This document shows positions 1 to 8,391 of a stretch of 64,000 nucleotides of DNA, piece by piece (the first letter of the stretch is position 1; each line of letters begins with the position of its first letter). The notes under the pieces were generated by a model, which worked only from the letters and a program-made list of their open reading frames with translations, was not told the origin of the DNA and ran no database searches. The stretch covers positions 806,001-870,000 of the forward strand of contig CAVWCQ010000008.1 of NCBI GenBank assembly GCA_963753545.1. The letters run 5' to 3'. This DNA comes from CAVWCQ01 sp963753545 (lineage in GTDB: Bacteria; Chloroflexota; Anaerolineae; Aggregatilineales; Aggregatilineaceae). The translations under genes and the position numbers were made by a program.

Positions 1-1012
1 ATCCACGGCCCAGGTTCGTGATCTCGTCGTTTCCCGAATCCGGCACTCGCAGGGCGATATCGTTGGTCGAGCGGATTTGCCGGATAACATCGCCCATCTT
101 ACTCATTCGCGTCAGGATCGTTCGTTCCATCAGCAGAAAGATCATCGCCGTGAATAACAGCGTGACCAGTCCAATCGCCGCGAACAGGTAATATAGACTG
201 GAAATCCCCTGCCGGTAAATATTGCGTGGAATTTCAACCGATATCACGTCAGCTGGTTGGCCATAAATATCATAGACGGCCGCATATCCAGTGAAACTTT
301 CGTGACCCTGTGCCTGGGTGAAAAGGTCGCTGTCGGCAGACGGCGTCATCTGTGCAGGATGCAAGTTGGCGGGCAGCAGCGGATCAGTAATGTCATGGAT
401 ATGAACATCCACATGAACGAGTTCGCTCAGGGCTGCAACCCGTGCTTCCGTCAAAAAGCGGCCAAAAATCAAGGTGCCGCGCACAGGGCCTTCGTTAGCC
501 GTAGTCACGATGGGGCGTGCGGCGAACATCAATAGACCCTCTGGTAGATTGAGCCATCCAGTCAATTGGCTGGTGGGGGAGTCGTGGGCAAGCAGCACCC
601 CTCGATCAAAATGTTCCAACAAACTGGCTGGGAGCGGAACTTCTTTCTGGTCGCTGAGATCGTACGCCTTGCCAAACACAACTGTTCCGCGCTGGTCAAC
701 AAACAATACGATATTGGTTTCCAGCACGAACCATGTGTTATCCATCAGGTTGTCTTCGACATACTCTTCGTTGTAATCGGCAATGAATTTGTATGTGTCG
801 TCCCAGGCTGACCAATCGTGGGTGGTCGTGTCGAGCGCCTGTGTTTCTTCCTGCAGCGCGCGCATGACGCGATCCATATGCTGGTGCATCTCACGCGTTT
901 CCAGCCGTGAAAAGCTTCGCATGATAATCGCCTGCGAAATTGTAAAGAAAAGCGCAACAATCAAGACAAATAGGATTGTGCTTATAAGTAGAACTTTACG
1001 GCGAAGCGACAC
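1..1012 (-). CDS. CHASE4/HAMP membrane sensor, C-terminal part beyond window edge
   Basis: Reverse-strand reading from a GTG at 1012 (GGAGAA lies about 8 nt upstream) stays open to the window edge, giving 337 residues. A first membrane helix spans about residues 8-28. An extracytoplasmic domain of about 240 residues follows, with the HDWSAWDDTYKF stretch near residue 65 that is typical of CHASE4 sensor domains. A second helix lies near residues 273-295 and runs into a HAMP-like linker (LTRMSKMGDVIRQI). The family senses an unknown extracellular signal and passes it to a cytoplasmic histidine kinase, GGDEF or similar output domain, which is cut off here. It diverges from the LysM gene at 1317. 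The architecture is well supported; the output type is unknown. Confidence 0.8.
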   Translation of the reverse strand, partial: MSLRRKVLLISTILFVLIVALFFTISQAIIMRSFSRLETREMHQHMDRVMRALQEETQALDTTTHDWSAWDDTYKFIADYNEEYVEDNLMDNTWFVLETNIVLFVDQRGTVVFGKAYDLSDQKEVPLPASLLEHFDRGVLLAHDSPTSQLTGWLNLPEGLLMFAARPIVTTANEGPVRGTLIFGRFLTEARVAALSELVHVDVHIHDITDPLLPANLHPAQMTPSADSDLFTQAQGHESFTGYAAVYDIYGQPADVISVEIPRNIYRQGISSLYYLFAAIGLVTLLFTAMIFLLMERTILTRMSKMGDVIRQIRSTNDIALRVPDSGNDEITNLGRG

Positions 1013-1255
1013 GTCATTTCTCCCCTATTCCCTATCTGTAGCATACCCGATAATTTGTTAAGATGCCATGAAAAATTAATGAAAAGTCGAGATGATCTTG
1101 TAAAAAAGCTCCTGCGTTGATGGGGTCTATCCAAAACGGTGGATGCCAATGAGGGCTTTCAGAAAAACGGGTGAACTAGCTTGCGTGCGAAACGGAAAGG
1201 GACTGCCTGCGGGCACCCACCCCCGAATCATCTCCCAGTCGTAGGTTTTTCGCAG

Positions 1256-1283
1256 TTGTGCAAAAATCAAAAATCACTATGAT
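1256..1283 (+). promoter_or_regulatory. Candidate sigma70 promoter of the LysM gene
   Basis: TTGTGC at 1256-1261 and TATGAT at 1278-1283 are separated by 16 nt, about 30 nt upstream of the LysM gene start. The remaining DNA between 1013 and 1255 shows nothing I can assign. Confidence 0.4.
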
Positions 1284-1316
1284 GGTAATAGTTTACTACA
1301 TCCCAGCTAGGAGCTT

Positions 1317-2790
1317 ATGATGCGTCTGCGATATTTTTGTTTAGGACTTCTACTGGTTGCCGTATTACTGGCACCCTATCCCGCCTCGCCGGTTCACGCG
1401 CAGACTGGCGGGACTACAACCACTCACACCGTACAGGCTGGTGAAAACCTGTTCCGTATCGCTCTGCGTTACGGCACAACCGTTCAGGCGTTGGCTACCG
1501 CTAATAATATCGCCAATCCCGCCCTGATTTACGTCGGGCAGGTGCTGGTGATCCCGGCGGCGGGCCAGCCCGTTCCCCAGCCCACTGCTGTACCCGGCCA
1601 GCCGACTCCGGTACCGGGGACGCTGGTCACCTACACTGTCGTTGCGGGGGATAATCTCTCGCGCATCGCTCAGCGTTATGGCACAACTGTCGCGGCACTG
1701 GCCTCTGCCAATAATATCGTCAACCCGAACCTGATCTATGTGGGCCAGGTGCTGAAGATCACGTCAACGACAGGCGGCCAGCCTGTTCCGCAGCCGACAG
1801 CGGCCCCCGGACAGCCAACCGCTGCACCCGTCCCGACATCCGCGCCAACGCCTACCGGATCGTTTGAACTTGGCGGGCAGGTGCAGGACTTCTCGCGGCC
1901 CGATCTGATGCGCCAGGCGCGCATGACCTGGGTCAAGAAACAGGTCCGCTACAACCTGGGCGACGATCCGAACGCGCAGGCAGGCATGATCAATAACGTG
2001 CGCGGGCAGGGTTTCCGTATCCTGCTGAGCGTCGTGGGCGATAAGGGTCAGCTTGGTTCCGGCGGCGCTGGTTATATGGACCAGTTCGCAGGCTACCTCG
2101 CAGGACTCGCCCGCCTGGGACCGGACGCCATCGAGGTCTGGAACGAAATGAACCTGGACCGCGAATGGCCGAACGGCCAGATCAGCCCGACCATGTATAC
2201 ACAGATGCTCTCCAAGGCATACGGGCAGATCAAGGGTGCCAATCCAAGCGTGATGGTGATCAGCGGCGCGCCGTCTCCTACCGGGGCGGAAGGTGCCTTT
2301 GGTCAGGCGGCGGTCTGGAACGATGATCGTGTACATCGCGGGCATGGCGGCGGCTGGCGCGGCGAATTACATGGACTGCATCGGCGTTCACTACAACGAA
2401 GGCATCGTCTCACCCGACCAGACCAGCGGCGACCCACGCAATCCCAGCAACTACTACACCCGTTACTATTGGGGCATGGTCAACACCTATTGGAGCGCGT
2501 TTGGCGGCTCTCGCCCGTTGTGCTTCACCGAATTGGGCTACCTGTCGCCCGAAGGTCTCGGCAACCTGCCCGCCGGATTTGAATGGGCTGGCAGCGTGAC
2601 CGTGGCGCAGCAGGCACAGTGGCTTGGACGCGCGACCCAGTTGTCGCGGAGCAGCGGCAAGGTTCGCCTGCTGATCGTCTGGAACGTGGACTTTACGGCC
2701 TACGGTGCGGACCCGGCGGCGGGCTTTGCGATCATCCGTCCAGGCGGCGGATGCCCGGCTTGCTCAACTCTTGCGACAGCGATGCAGTAA
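1317..2790 (+). CDS. Secreted LysM protein with glycoside hydrolase clan-A-like domain (frameshifted)
   Basis: The protein starts with a signal peptide (residues 1-29, ending AQ). Two LysM peptidoglycan/glycan-binding modules follow at about 33-80 and 105-152, joined by Pro/Thr/Gln spacers, then a TIM-barrel-like domain. That domain has an Asn-Glu pair in EVWNEMN (276-277), which fits the acid/base of clan GH-A enzymes, and a Glu in CFTELGY near residue 405, which fits the nucleophile. The likely role is hydrolysis of a cell-wall or extracellular polysaccharide. GGAG precedes the start; ATG at 1317 or 1320 is possible. One extra base near 2322-2331 (after WNDD) moves the reading frame by +1; the restored gene runs to 2790. 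A paralogue without LysM lies at 50864-52142. Confidence 0.75.
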
Positions 2791-2815
2791 GCAGGATCAA
2801 CCGGATGGTCTATCT

Positions 2816-2845
2816 GGGGCGGGCGCGAGTCCGCCCCTTTTTCTT
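2816..2845 (+). terminator. Rho-independent terminator
   Basis: GGGGCGG (2816-2822) pairs with CCGCCCC (2831-2837) and is followed by TTTTTCTTG. It lies 26 nt after the LysM gene stop. Confidence 0.8.
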
Positions 2846-2865
2846 GTTTTTCCCCTTGAAAATAG

Positions 2866-2912
2866 AAAAACAATCTCACCGCGGAGAGCGCGGAGAACGC
2901 AGAGAAAAGCAA
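2866..2912. repeat. Dispersed repeat, GCGGAGAGCGCGGAGAACGC type
   Basis: An A-rich context surrounds CACCGCGGAGAGCGCGG and AACGCAGAGAAA. The same unit recurs at 17223-17440 (twice) and 55490-55670 (three times). It is purely intergenic. Confidence 0.7.
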
Positions 2913-3057
2913 AAGAGAGAAAAAGAGAATTCTCATTCCTCATATATTAGAGGCAGGTTCAGGTACAATGACGAGCCACCTGAGCCGCCTCTGAGAGTGA
3001 GCGTGATTTCATCCCAACAGCCTACGGGTCTTAACCCTGGGCGGTACTTTTCCCATG

Positions 3058-3534
3058 TTAACCGATCCAATCAATCCACTGATCGTTGAGGGGCTTGCCC
3101 ATCATCCGCAGATACACACTGCACTTGGCGCAGAAAATCAGGATCGCCTCGTGATAGGTGTGGTAGTGCATGCCTGCTGGCAAGTTCCGTCCGCTGCGCT
3201 CAACCGTCATCGTCGCAAACTCGCTGTTGGGAATAGCAGTCAGAACGGCTTCAAATTCGTTGTCCAGCGCCTGATACCACGCCTTCAGCTTTTGTACGCT
3301 GGTCGCCGTTTCCGTGCTCACATCTTCCGGTCTATCCATGTTTAAGCGGCCTGTCTTAAACGAGTTGAGATAGAACCGCTCGACATTTCCCCAGTCGCGG
3401 CATACTTCACCCAGGGTTGGATTGCCGGGTACGCGCACCGCTAAATCCGTGTCGGTCAGGTCGTTCATCATGTCGGTGCGCATTTGGGTTGCCATGCGCA
3501 GGAATTCAGCGAGAAATTGCGGGGTGATATCCAT
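3058..3534 (-). CDS. DinB-like four-helix protein
   Basis: 158 residues from ATG at 3534, with AAAGGAG 7 nt upstream. The all-helical sequence (MDITPQFLAEFLRMATQMRTD, HYHTYHEAILIFCAKC near the C terminus) has the size and pattern of the DinB/YfiT superfamily, whose members are often metal-binding, thiol- or stress-related proteins of unknown substrate. It is the last gene of a reverse-strand operon behind the SRPBCC gene, whose stop is 2 nt upstream. Family assignment rests on overall pattern, not on a complete His triad, so it is moderate. Confidence 0.5.
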   Translation of the reverse strand: MDITPQFLAEFLRMATQMRTDMMNDLTDTDLAVRVPGNPTLGEVCRDWGNVERFYLNSFKTGRLNMDRPEDVSTETATSVQKLKAWYQALDNEFEAVLTAIPNSEFATMTVERSGRNLPAGMHYHTYHEAILIFCAKCSVYLRMMGKPLNDQWIDWIG

Positions 3535-3536
3535 AT

Positions 3537-4014
3537 TTACACTCCTTTGGCGGCAAAGCTGGCGGCCATTTTGTCCAGGCACTGTTCGAGCCCGGCTTTG
3601 GATAGGTCAACCACCTGATCGGATGTGTAGCCGTATTCCGTAACGCTCATTTCCGTCTGCTGGTTACCGATGGCTCTGAAGGTGATGACATGGCGCACCT
3701 CGAACGGAATCCCCGGCGGCAATCCCATCACAGCCGGATCAAGTGCGTTACCGTCCTGGTCGGCAAAGTGGTGGATAAACTCGATCCGCTGTCATGGGCA
3801 CGATTTTCTGGTACGTCCAGGTGTTATACATGTCATGGCCCTCTGGTGAACGCATGCAGACCAGCGATGTTCCCCCTTCCCGAAAATCCATCCGGGCGAG
3901 GGGCGACGTAAAGCCTGTTGGTCCCCACCAGCGCTTAACCTGTTCAGGATCGCTCCATGCCTGCCAGACCTGCTCCAATGGTGCATCAAAAACGCGAGTC
4001 ACGGTGAGATTCAT
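3537..4014 (-). CDS. SRPBCC/AHSA1-family protein (frameshifted)
   Basis: The N-terminal part (VTRVFDAPLEQVWQAWSDPE, then RWWGPTGFTSP) is the classic start of AHSA1-type START-like proteins, a hydrophobic-ligand-binding or chaperone-related fold. The C-terminal part (FIHHFADQDGN, then GLEQCLDKMAASFA) is in another frame. A single extra base near 3785-3797 explains both; restored length is about 159 residues. It starts 7 nt after the hydrolase stop without a clear ribosome binding site, suggesting translational coupling. The function in this operon is unknown. Confidence 0.75.
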
Positions 4015-4021
4015 GGGGCGG

Positions 4022-4858
4022 TCACGCTTTGAAGAAGTTGATCAGCACCGGAGCGAGAGCGGCTGGATCTACCGCGTGATTCTGACCTGCCAGGATCGAG
4101 CGCTGGGCATGGGGCAGGGCGTCGACCAGCGCTTGCGCCCCGTTGTGGAAGAATGACTCACTCGCCCCGCCTACGATCACCAGCGTCGGGCAGGTGACGG
4201 ATGCCCACTTCTTCGCTGGCAGCGGTTTGCCCGACATGGTGTCTCCCATGATCAGACCATCATAGGCGAGCGTATGGGCAACCTGCTCCATCTCCGCCCA
4301 CTCCGGCGGCTTCACGTTGGAGCCGAAAACGTCGCTCGTCGGACCATATCGCATCTGCCTGACAAACTCGCCAGGAATCAGGATTGCTTTGGTCATGAAT
4401 ATCTCGACCGCATCGCCCCGTTGCCCTGCCGCCACTGCCCGGTTGAGCTGCTCAACGTAATCGTCGGGCACAGGTGGACGGCTGCTATCGATCAGAAACG
4501 GCGGCTCGTACATCGCCAGCTTTTTGACCTTGCCTCGGAGTTTATCTGCCGCTTCGAGGGCAAGCACCGCGCCGGAAGACAGCCCGTAGAGAGAAGCCGA
4601 TCCGCCCGCCGCATCGATCAGCGCATCAATATCCTCGATCTCGCGCTCAACCGCATAGGGCAGCGTATCCCCGCTGTCGCCGCGCCCCCGGCGGTCATAG
4701 TCGATCACCGTGAAATGGGGTGATAGGCTGGTAATCAGGGGATTGTCCATCCCCTTGGATCGCGTACCCAGCGCCCCAGCCACCAGAATAACCGCTGGCC
4801 CGCTGCCGGATCGATCAAACGCAATGACTGTCCCATCTTTCGAGGTTACTGTTTCCAT
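4022..4858 (-). CDS. Alpha/beta hydrolase
   Basis: 278 residues with a canonical alpha/beta-hydrolase layout: a VILVAGALG oxyanion strand near residue 25, the DYDRRGRGDS loop near 54, the nucleophile elbow GLSSG near 92 and a C-terminal His in GQNHAVDP. Ser, Asp and His candidates are all present, so the enzyme should be active; the substrate is unknown (ester, lactone or similar). AGGAGA precedes ATG at 4858. It sits between an SDR and an SRPBCC gene on the same strand with gaps of 16 and 7 nt, a likely operon. Confidence 0.85.
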   Translation of the reverse strand: METVTSKDGTVIAFDRSGSGPAVILVAGALGTRSKGMDNPLITSLSPHFTVIDYDRRGRGDSGDTLPYAVEREIEDIDALIDAAGGSASLYGLSSGAVLALEAADKLRGKVKKLAMYEPPFLIDSSRPPVPDDYVEQLNRAVAAGQRGDAVEIFMTKAILIPGEFVRQMRYGPTSDVFGSNVKPPEWAEMEQVAHTLAYDGLIMGDTMSGKPLPAKKWASVTCPTLVIVGGASESFFHNGAQALVDALPHAQRSILAGQNHAVDPAALAPVLINFFKA

Positions 4859-4874
4859 AAAGGTCTCCTGTTGG

Positions 4875-5666
4875 TTAGAAGGGGATCATCCCAGAGGTCA
4901 CGTTGAGGATCGTGCCCGTAATGGAGTTGGCTCCATCAGAGGCCAGGAAGGCCGCTGTTTCCGCTACTTGCGCCAGGGCAGGGGGACGGCGGAGCATCGT
5001 CATTTGGCCCAACTGCTCGATGATCCGCTGCAAACCGTCGGCATCGATTTGCATGGAGCCATTGACTGCGCCGATCTTCTCTGGCGTGAGGGTTTCAGGG
5101 ACGCCAGCCGTCCATATCCCCAGGACGCGGACGCCGCTGGGTCCAAGTTCGGCAGCCAGACCGCGCATGAGCGCTTCCATCGCGGCATCGGCGGCAGACG
5201 TGCTGCCCATCATCGGCACGCCGCTTGCAGACGTGCCGCTGGTTAACATGAGAATGACGCCGGAGCCCTGATTGACCATGTGCCGGGCTGCGGCGCGCGC
5301 CGTGATAAACTGCGACGTCAGGCCTGTGACAACCGCGCGCGTCAGGTCCGCGACGGTCATATCGATCAGAGGGGTTCCCTGCACATCGCCGCGAGTAATC
5401 AGGTTGAATGAGATATCGATGCTGCCCGCCTGAGCGGCGACCCGGTTTACGAAGTCGTTCACGGCCCGTTCATCGAGGGCATCAACGACGGCGATCTCGG
5501 CGGTTCCGCCTGCGACTCTGACTTCCGCCGCCGCGGCTTCCAGTTTTTCCCGCGTGCGCCCGGCTAAGAATACTCTGGCCCCCTCCCGCGCAAAAGTGGT
5601 TGCCACCGCGCGCCCAATTCCCCCACCAGCCCCATAAATGACAGCGTTTTTGTTCTTGAGTAGCAT
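4875..5666 (-). CDS. Divergent short-chain dehydrogenase without the YxxxK motif
   Basis: 263 residues with a Rossmann dinucleotide motif YGAGGGIG near residue 12 and the SDR helix pattern. At the usual Tyr-x-x-x-Lys site the sequence reads STSAADAAMEAL, so both the catalytic Tyr and Lys are replaced (Thr and Asp by alignment). It may therefore bind NAD(P) without classical SDR catalysis, or use other residues. I chose ATG at 5666 because GGAGA lies 7 nt upstream; a TTG two codons earlier is the alternative. It is the first gene of the four-gene operon 5666-3058, preceded by a leader of about 350 nt. Confidence 0.8.
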   Translation of the reverse strand: MLLKNKNAVIYGAGGGIGRAVATTFAREGARVFLAGRTREKLEAAAAEVRVAGGTAEIAVVDALDERAVNDFVNRVAAQAGSIDISFNLITRGDVQGTPLIDMTVADLTRAVVTGLTSQFITARAAARHMVNQGSGVILMLTSGTSASGVPMMGSTSAADAAMEALMRGLAAELGPSGVRVLGIWTAGVPETLTPEKIGAVNGSMQIDADGLQRIIEQLGQMTMLRRPPALAQVAETAAFLASDGANSITGTILNVTSGMIPF

Positions 5667-5756
5667 CTTCAATTCTCCTCTGATCTCGATCTATATGAGG
5701 ATCATAAACCGAAAAAAGAAGACCGTCTTGTATAAAATGGCAAGCTGGCCCTGCTA

Positions 5757-6025
5757 ATGCGTTTCGATGAGGACGAAAATTCAACAAAAAGGTCGGAAAT
5801 GATCCATAAGGGGGCAAAAAGAGGTCATAAGCCCCTGTTTTGTGCAAAAAGTGATCCATTAGCGATATTTATGACAGTATTACTTAGCCGAAGAATTTCT
5901 CAAGTTGATCACTTCTTCTCGTGGCGATCCGCCAAATATATTATTTTGAGGGGGTGCTCTAACCGTTTCCTAACCTTGGCCCTGGCGGCGAAAAAGAACG
6001 GAGCAGAGCAGCAGATACACCATTA
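5757..6025 (-). other. Conserved noncoding leader element A
   Basis: The 646-nt gap between the SDR and AraC genes holds no convincing ORF. It shares three blocks with element B (19855-20137): AGTTGATCACT at 5903-5913, TTCTCGTGGCGA at 5916-5927 and AACCGTTTCCTAACC at 5961-5975. Blocks 2 and 3 are 45 nt apart here and 46 nt apart in B. Both elements lie just downstream of the same type of promoter. It could be a structured 5' leader of the SDR operon, an RNA gene, or a mobile-element remnant. Confidence 0.5.
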
Positions 6026-6055
6026 AGTATAGCACATGTGTTCTATTCATGTCAA
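6026..6055 (-). promoter_or_regulatory. Sigma70 promoter with embedded AGAACACATGTGCT operator
   Basis: On the reverse strand, TTGACA (6055-6050) and TATACT (6031-6026) are 18 nt apart, with the operator at 6044-6031 between them. It points through element A into the SDR operon about 355 nt away. Confidence 0.65.
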
Positions 6056-6312
6056 GACTTTGGCTGGGCCTATTGAGTATAAAGCGTGCAACACATTCTC
6101 CTGAAAATGAGTTGGAGCGGGCAACCGAAGCCCTCCGACCGCTACGGCTCTTTAGCAAAATAATAGGCTCACGGTAGGAGACCAAAAAAAGACGGGCAGG
6201 GCAAGCCCAGCCCCTACGGTTCATGGGCTCCGTGACCGAACGAAACGGTTCAGGTGCCAAGACTGGCTCCTCTTTTTCATCACCTCGGGTGTATCCTTTT
6301 TCATATCAAGCT

Positions 6313-6993
6313 CTAGTCAGCAGCGCACGCGCTGGCGAACTCCTGGGCGGGTGTTTTCCCGACGAAACGTTTCAGAGATCGCGTCAGGTGCGGCTGGTCG
6401 AAATAACCCAACTGGTCAACGACGTCGAGGATCGCGACGCCCTGCTGCAACAGCGCTGATGCCTGCTGCGCGCGCTCGAACTGGTAAATATGGGTTTGCG
6501 TTAACCCGGTGGTTCGTAAGAAGCGGTGCCGCACCGTGCGCGGCGCGACCGCTTGCGGCTGGCCCTGTAATGCCCCGTTGACAACCGGATCGTGAGTCAG
6601 TACGTCGTCGCGCACCAGCCGGTTAATGAACGTTTCCGCATTGTCATAATTGGGAAGCTGCCACGCGGACCCCTTCAGCCAGAACGATTGGCTTGCTGCT
6701 CCGGGGAGGGGAGTCTCGCAGTCCAGGAAGGTTCGGGCGGGCAGATGGGGCATAAACGTGCCCAGCTTAAACTTGATCCACAGCAGTTCCGCGCCTTTGC
6801 GAAAATGCACCACGCCAGACGAGGTGAGTGGCCCGACGATCAGCGGTTGGATGATGCCCTGGTAGCGCACAAAGACCATGTGCCAGCAGACTTCAGCCGG
6901 GCGCACCGTCGATCCATCGCTGTCCATCCAGCCCTGCGTGATCGTTTCGACATACGGTAAATCCGACTCTCTTGCCTCGTAGATAATGCCCAT
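6313..6993 (-). CDS. AraC-family transcriptional regulator
   Basis: 226 residues. The N-terminal 125 residues form a ligand-sensing region (WHMVFVRYQG near 40). The C-terminal part from about 145 is an AraC-type double helix-turn-helix: RTVRHRFLRTTGLT followed by ILDVVDQLGYFDQPHLTRSL and PAQEF. ATG at 6993 is the likeliest start, with GGAG nearby; the frame is open to 7020. An operator-containing promoter (7009-7037) overlaps the upstream region so closely that the transcript may be nearly leaderless. It probably regulates a neighbouring operon; the target is not evident. Confidence 0.85.
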   Translation of the reverse strand: MGIIYEARESDLPYVETITQGWMDSDGSTVRPAEVCWHMVFVRYQGIIQPLIVGPLTSSGVVHFRKGAELLWIKFKLGTFMPHLPARTFLDCETPLPGAASQSFWLKGSAWQLPNYDNAETFINRLVRDDVLTHDPVVNGALQGQPQAVAPRTVRHRFLRTTGLTQTHIYQFERAQQASALLQQGVAILDVVDQLGYFDQPHLTRSLKRFVGKTPAQEFASACAAD

Positions 6994-7008
6994 GCTCTGC
7001 CGCTCCAC

Positions 7009-7037
7009 ATCTAAGCACATGTGTTCTATTTTAGCAA
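7009..7037 (-). promoter_or_regulatory. Promoter with AGAACACATGTGCT operator upstream of the AraC gene
   Basis: On the reverse strand, TTGCTA (7037-7032) and TTAGAT (7014-7009) are 17 nt apart. The operator (7027-7014) is identical over 14 nt to that at 6031-6044. Confidence 0.55.
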
Positions 7038-7500
7038 AGCTTTAGTTGATCCGCTGGAAACTTTTTTATGGCTGAGGCGATCATAACAATTCCTTTATAT
7101 TTTAGAGTATTATATTGTAATTAATTTAATAAAGGTATATACTCTTCAATACGCTATAGGTCTCCTCTGAAAACCTTCTAGTTTCCTTTACCTGTTTTCA
7201 GCCGGACACTTAAAACAGTTGATCCTGAACCAGGATCTCGTCCGGTAAGGTCTTTTCCTTTCCGCTCTCGTTTACCCCATTCAGTCATTGCGGATTGTCA
7301 TTAGCCAGTCGCAGATCGATCGCACGTGTGCGACTGCTCCCCAGATGACCGTAGCTTGACAACCACCGCTGCCGGTCGTGATTTGAAGCAATCGGAAAAG
7401 CCCGCGTCGGAGATGGACAGACCGGTTTGAGGGTCTGCTATTGGTCTCGGCCATTCCCGTTGAACCCAAACGACAGACGTGCCGGATGTCATATATTGAC
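7038..7500. other. AT-rich intergenic stretch
   Basis: About 460 nt without a supported gene. Positions 7090-7150 are strikingly AT-rich for this window. They hold an imperfect inverted repeat, AGAGTATTATA near 7104 and TATATACTCT near 7136. The rest shows nothing recognisable. Confidence 0.4.
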
Positions 7501-7535
7501 CTGTATCACACTCGTTCAGAAAAGGAACTAAACAC

Positions 7536-8267
7536 ATGAATATCAATCGGCAGGCCGCCACAACTGGGGTCTCAACAAGAAAAATCGCGCTAGCGGCGGG
7601 CATCCTCTACCTGCTCACCTTTGTCTCGATCCCCACTCTCTCCCTCTACGAGAAGGTGCATGAGACGAACTATGTCATCGGCTCCGGGCCGGACACAGCG
7701 GTCATCGTTGGCGGTATTCTGGAGATCATCGTGGCCCTCGCCGGCATCGGCACCGCCGTCGTGCTGTTCCCGATGCTCAAGAAGCAGAACGAAGGGTTGG
7801 CGTTGGGTCTCGTCGCCTCCCGAATCCTGGAAGCCAGCACCATGTTCCTCGGTGTGGCGTTTCTTTTGTCAATCGTGACCTTGCGGCAGGACGGAGCTGG
7901 AGCAGAGGCGCTGCCCACCAGCCATGCGCTTGTCTCCCTATATGACCGAATCTTCCTGCTCGGACAAAGTTTCATACCGGCTGTAAACGACCTGTTGTTG
8001 GGCTTCCTGCTGTACAAGTCGCGCCTGGTGCCTCGCGCCCTTTCCATGATCGGAATGGTTGGAGCGGTCCCCCTCGTCGCTAGCTACCTCGCGGTGATGT
8101 CCGGTGTTATCGAGCAACGTTCCTCCGTGGCAGGACTGGGCGCACTTCTGGTCGCGCTATTTGAGTTTTCGCTGGGTGTCTGGCTCGTCGTCAAGGGCTT
8201 CAGATCATCTGCAACCACTTCCGAGTCTGCACAACCAGCCCTGGTCGATCTGCCGAGCGTGGCATAG
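7536..8267 (+). CDS. DUF4386 integral membrane protein
   Basis: 243 residues with about six hydrophobic helices. The opening (RKIALAAGILYLLTF) and the SRILEASTMFLG and LFLLGQSFIPAVNDLLLG-like helices match the DUF4386 family, bacterial membrane proteins of unknown function. AAAGGAA precedes ATG at 7536. A C-terminal fragment of a second copy lies at 9439-9570, suggesting duplication and loss. The MDR gene follows 124 nt downstream. Confidence 0.8.
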   Translation: MNINRQAATTGVSTRKIALAAGILYLLTFVSIPTLSLYEKVHETNYVIGSGPDTAVIVGGILEIIVALAGIGTAVVLFPMLKKQNEGLALGLVASRILEASTMFLGVAFLLSIVTLRQDGAGAEALPTSHALVSLYDRIFLLGQSFIPAVNDLLLGFLLYKSRLVPRALSMIGMVGAVPLVASYLAVMSGVIEQRSSVAGLGALLVALFEFSLGVWLVVKGFRSSATTSESAQPALVDLPSVA

Positions 8268-8391
8268 ATACAACCTATGGGAGTCAGGGTGGGTGTTCAG
8301 CCCGCCCTGCAACCCTCTCCACTCCGCTCACTCTAGATCTTTGTACCGTACTCAATCAGAGCAACACATCTCAAACAAGGAGGATTCTCAA

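Noticed and set aside
5970..6260. 96-codon reverse ORF in the leader region
   Set aside because: It crosses the promoter/operator and a dispersed repeat and has no ribosome binding site or domain pattern.
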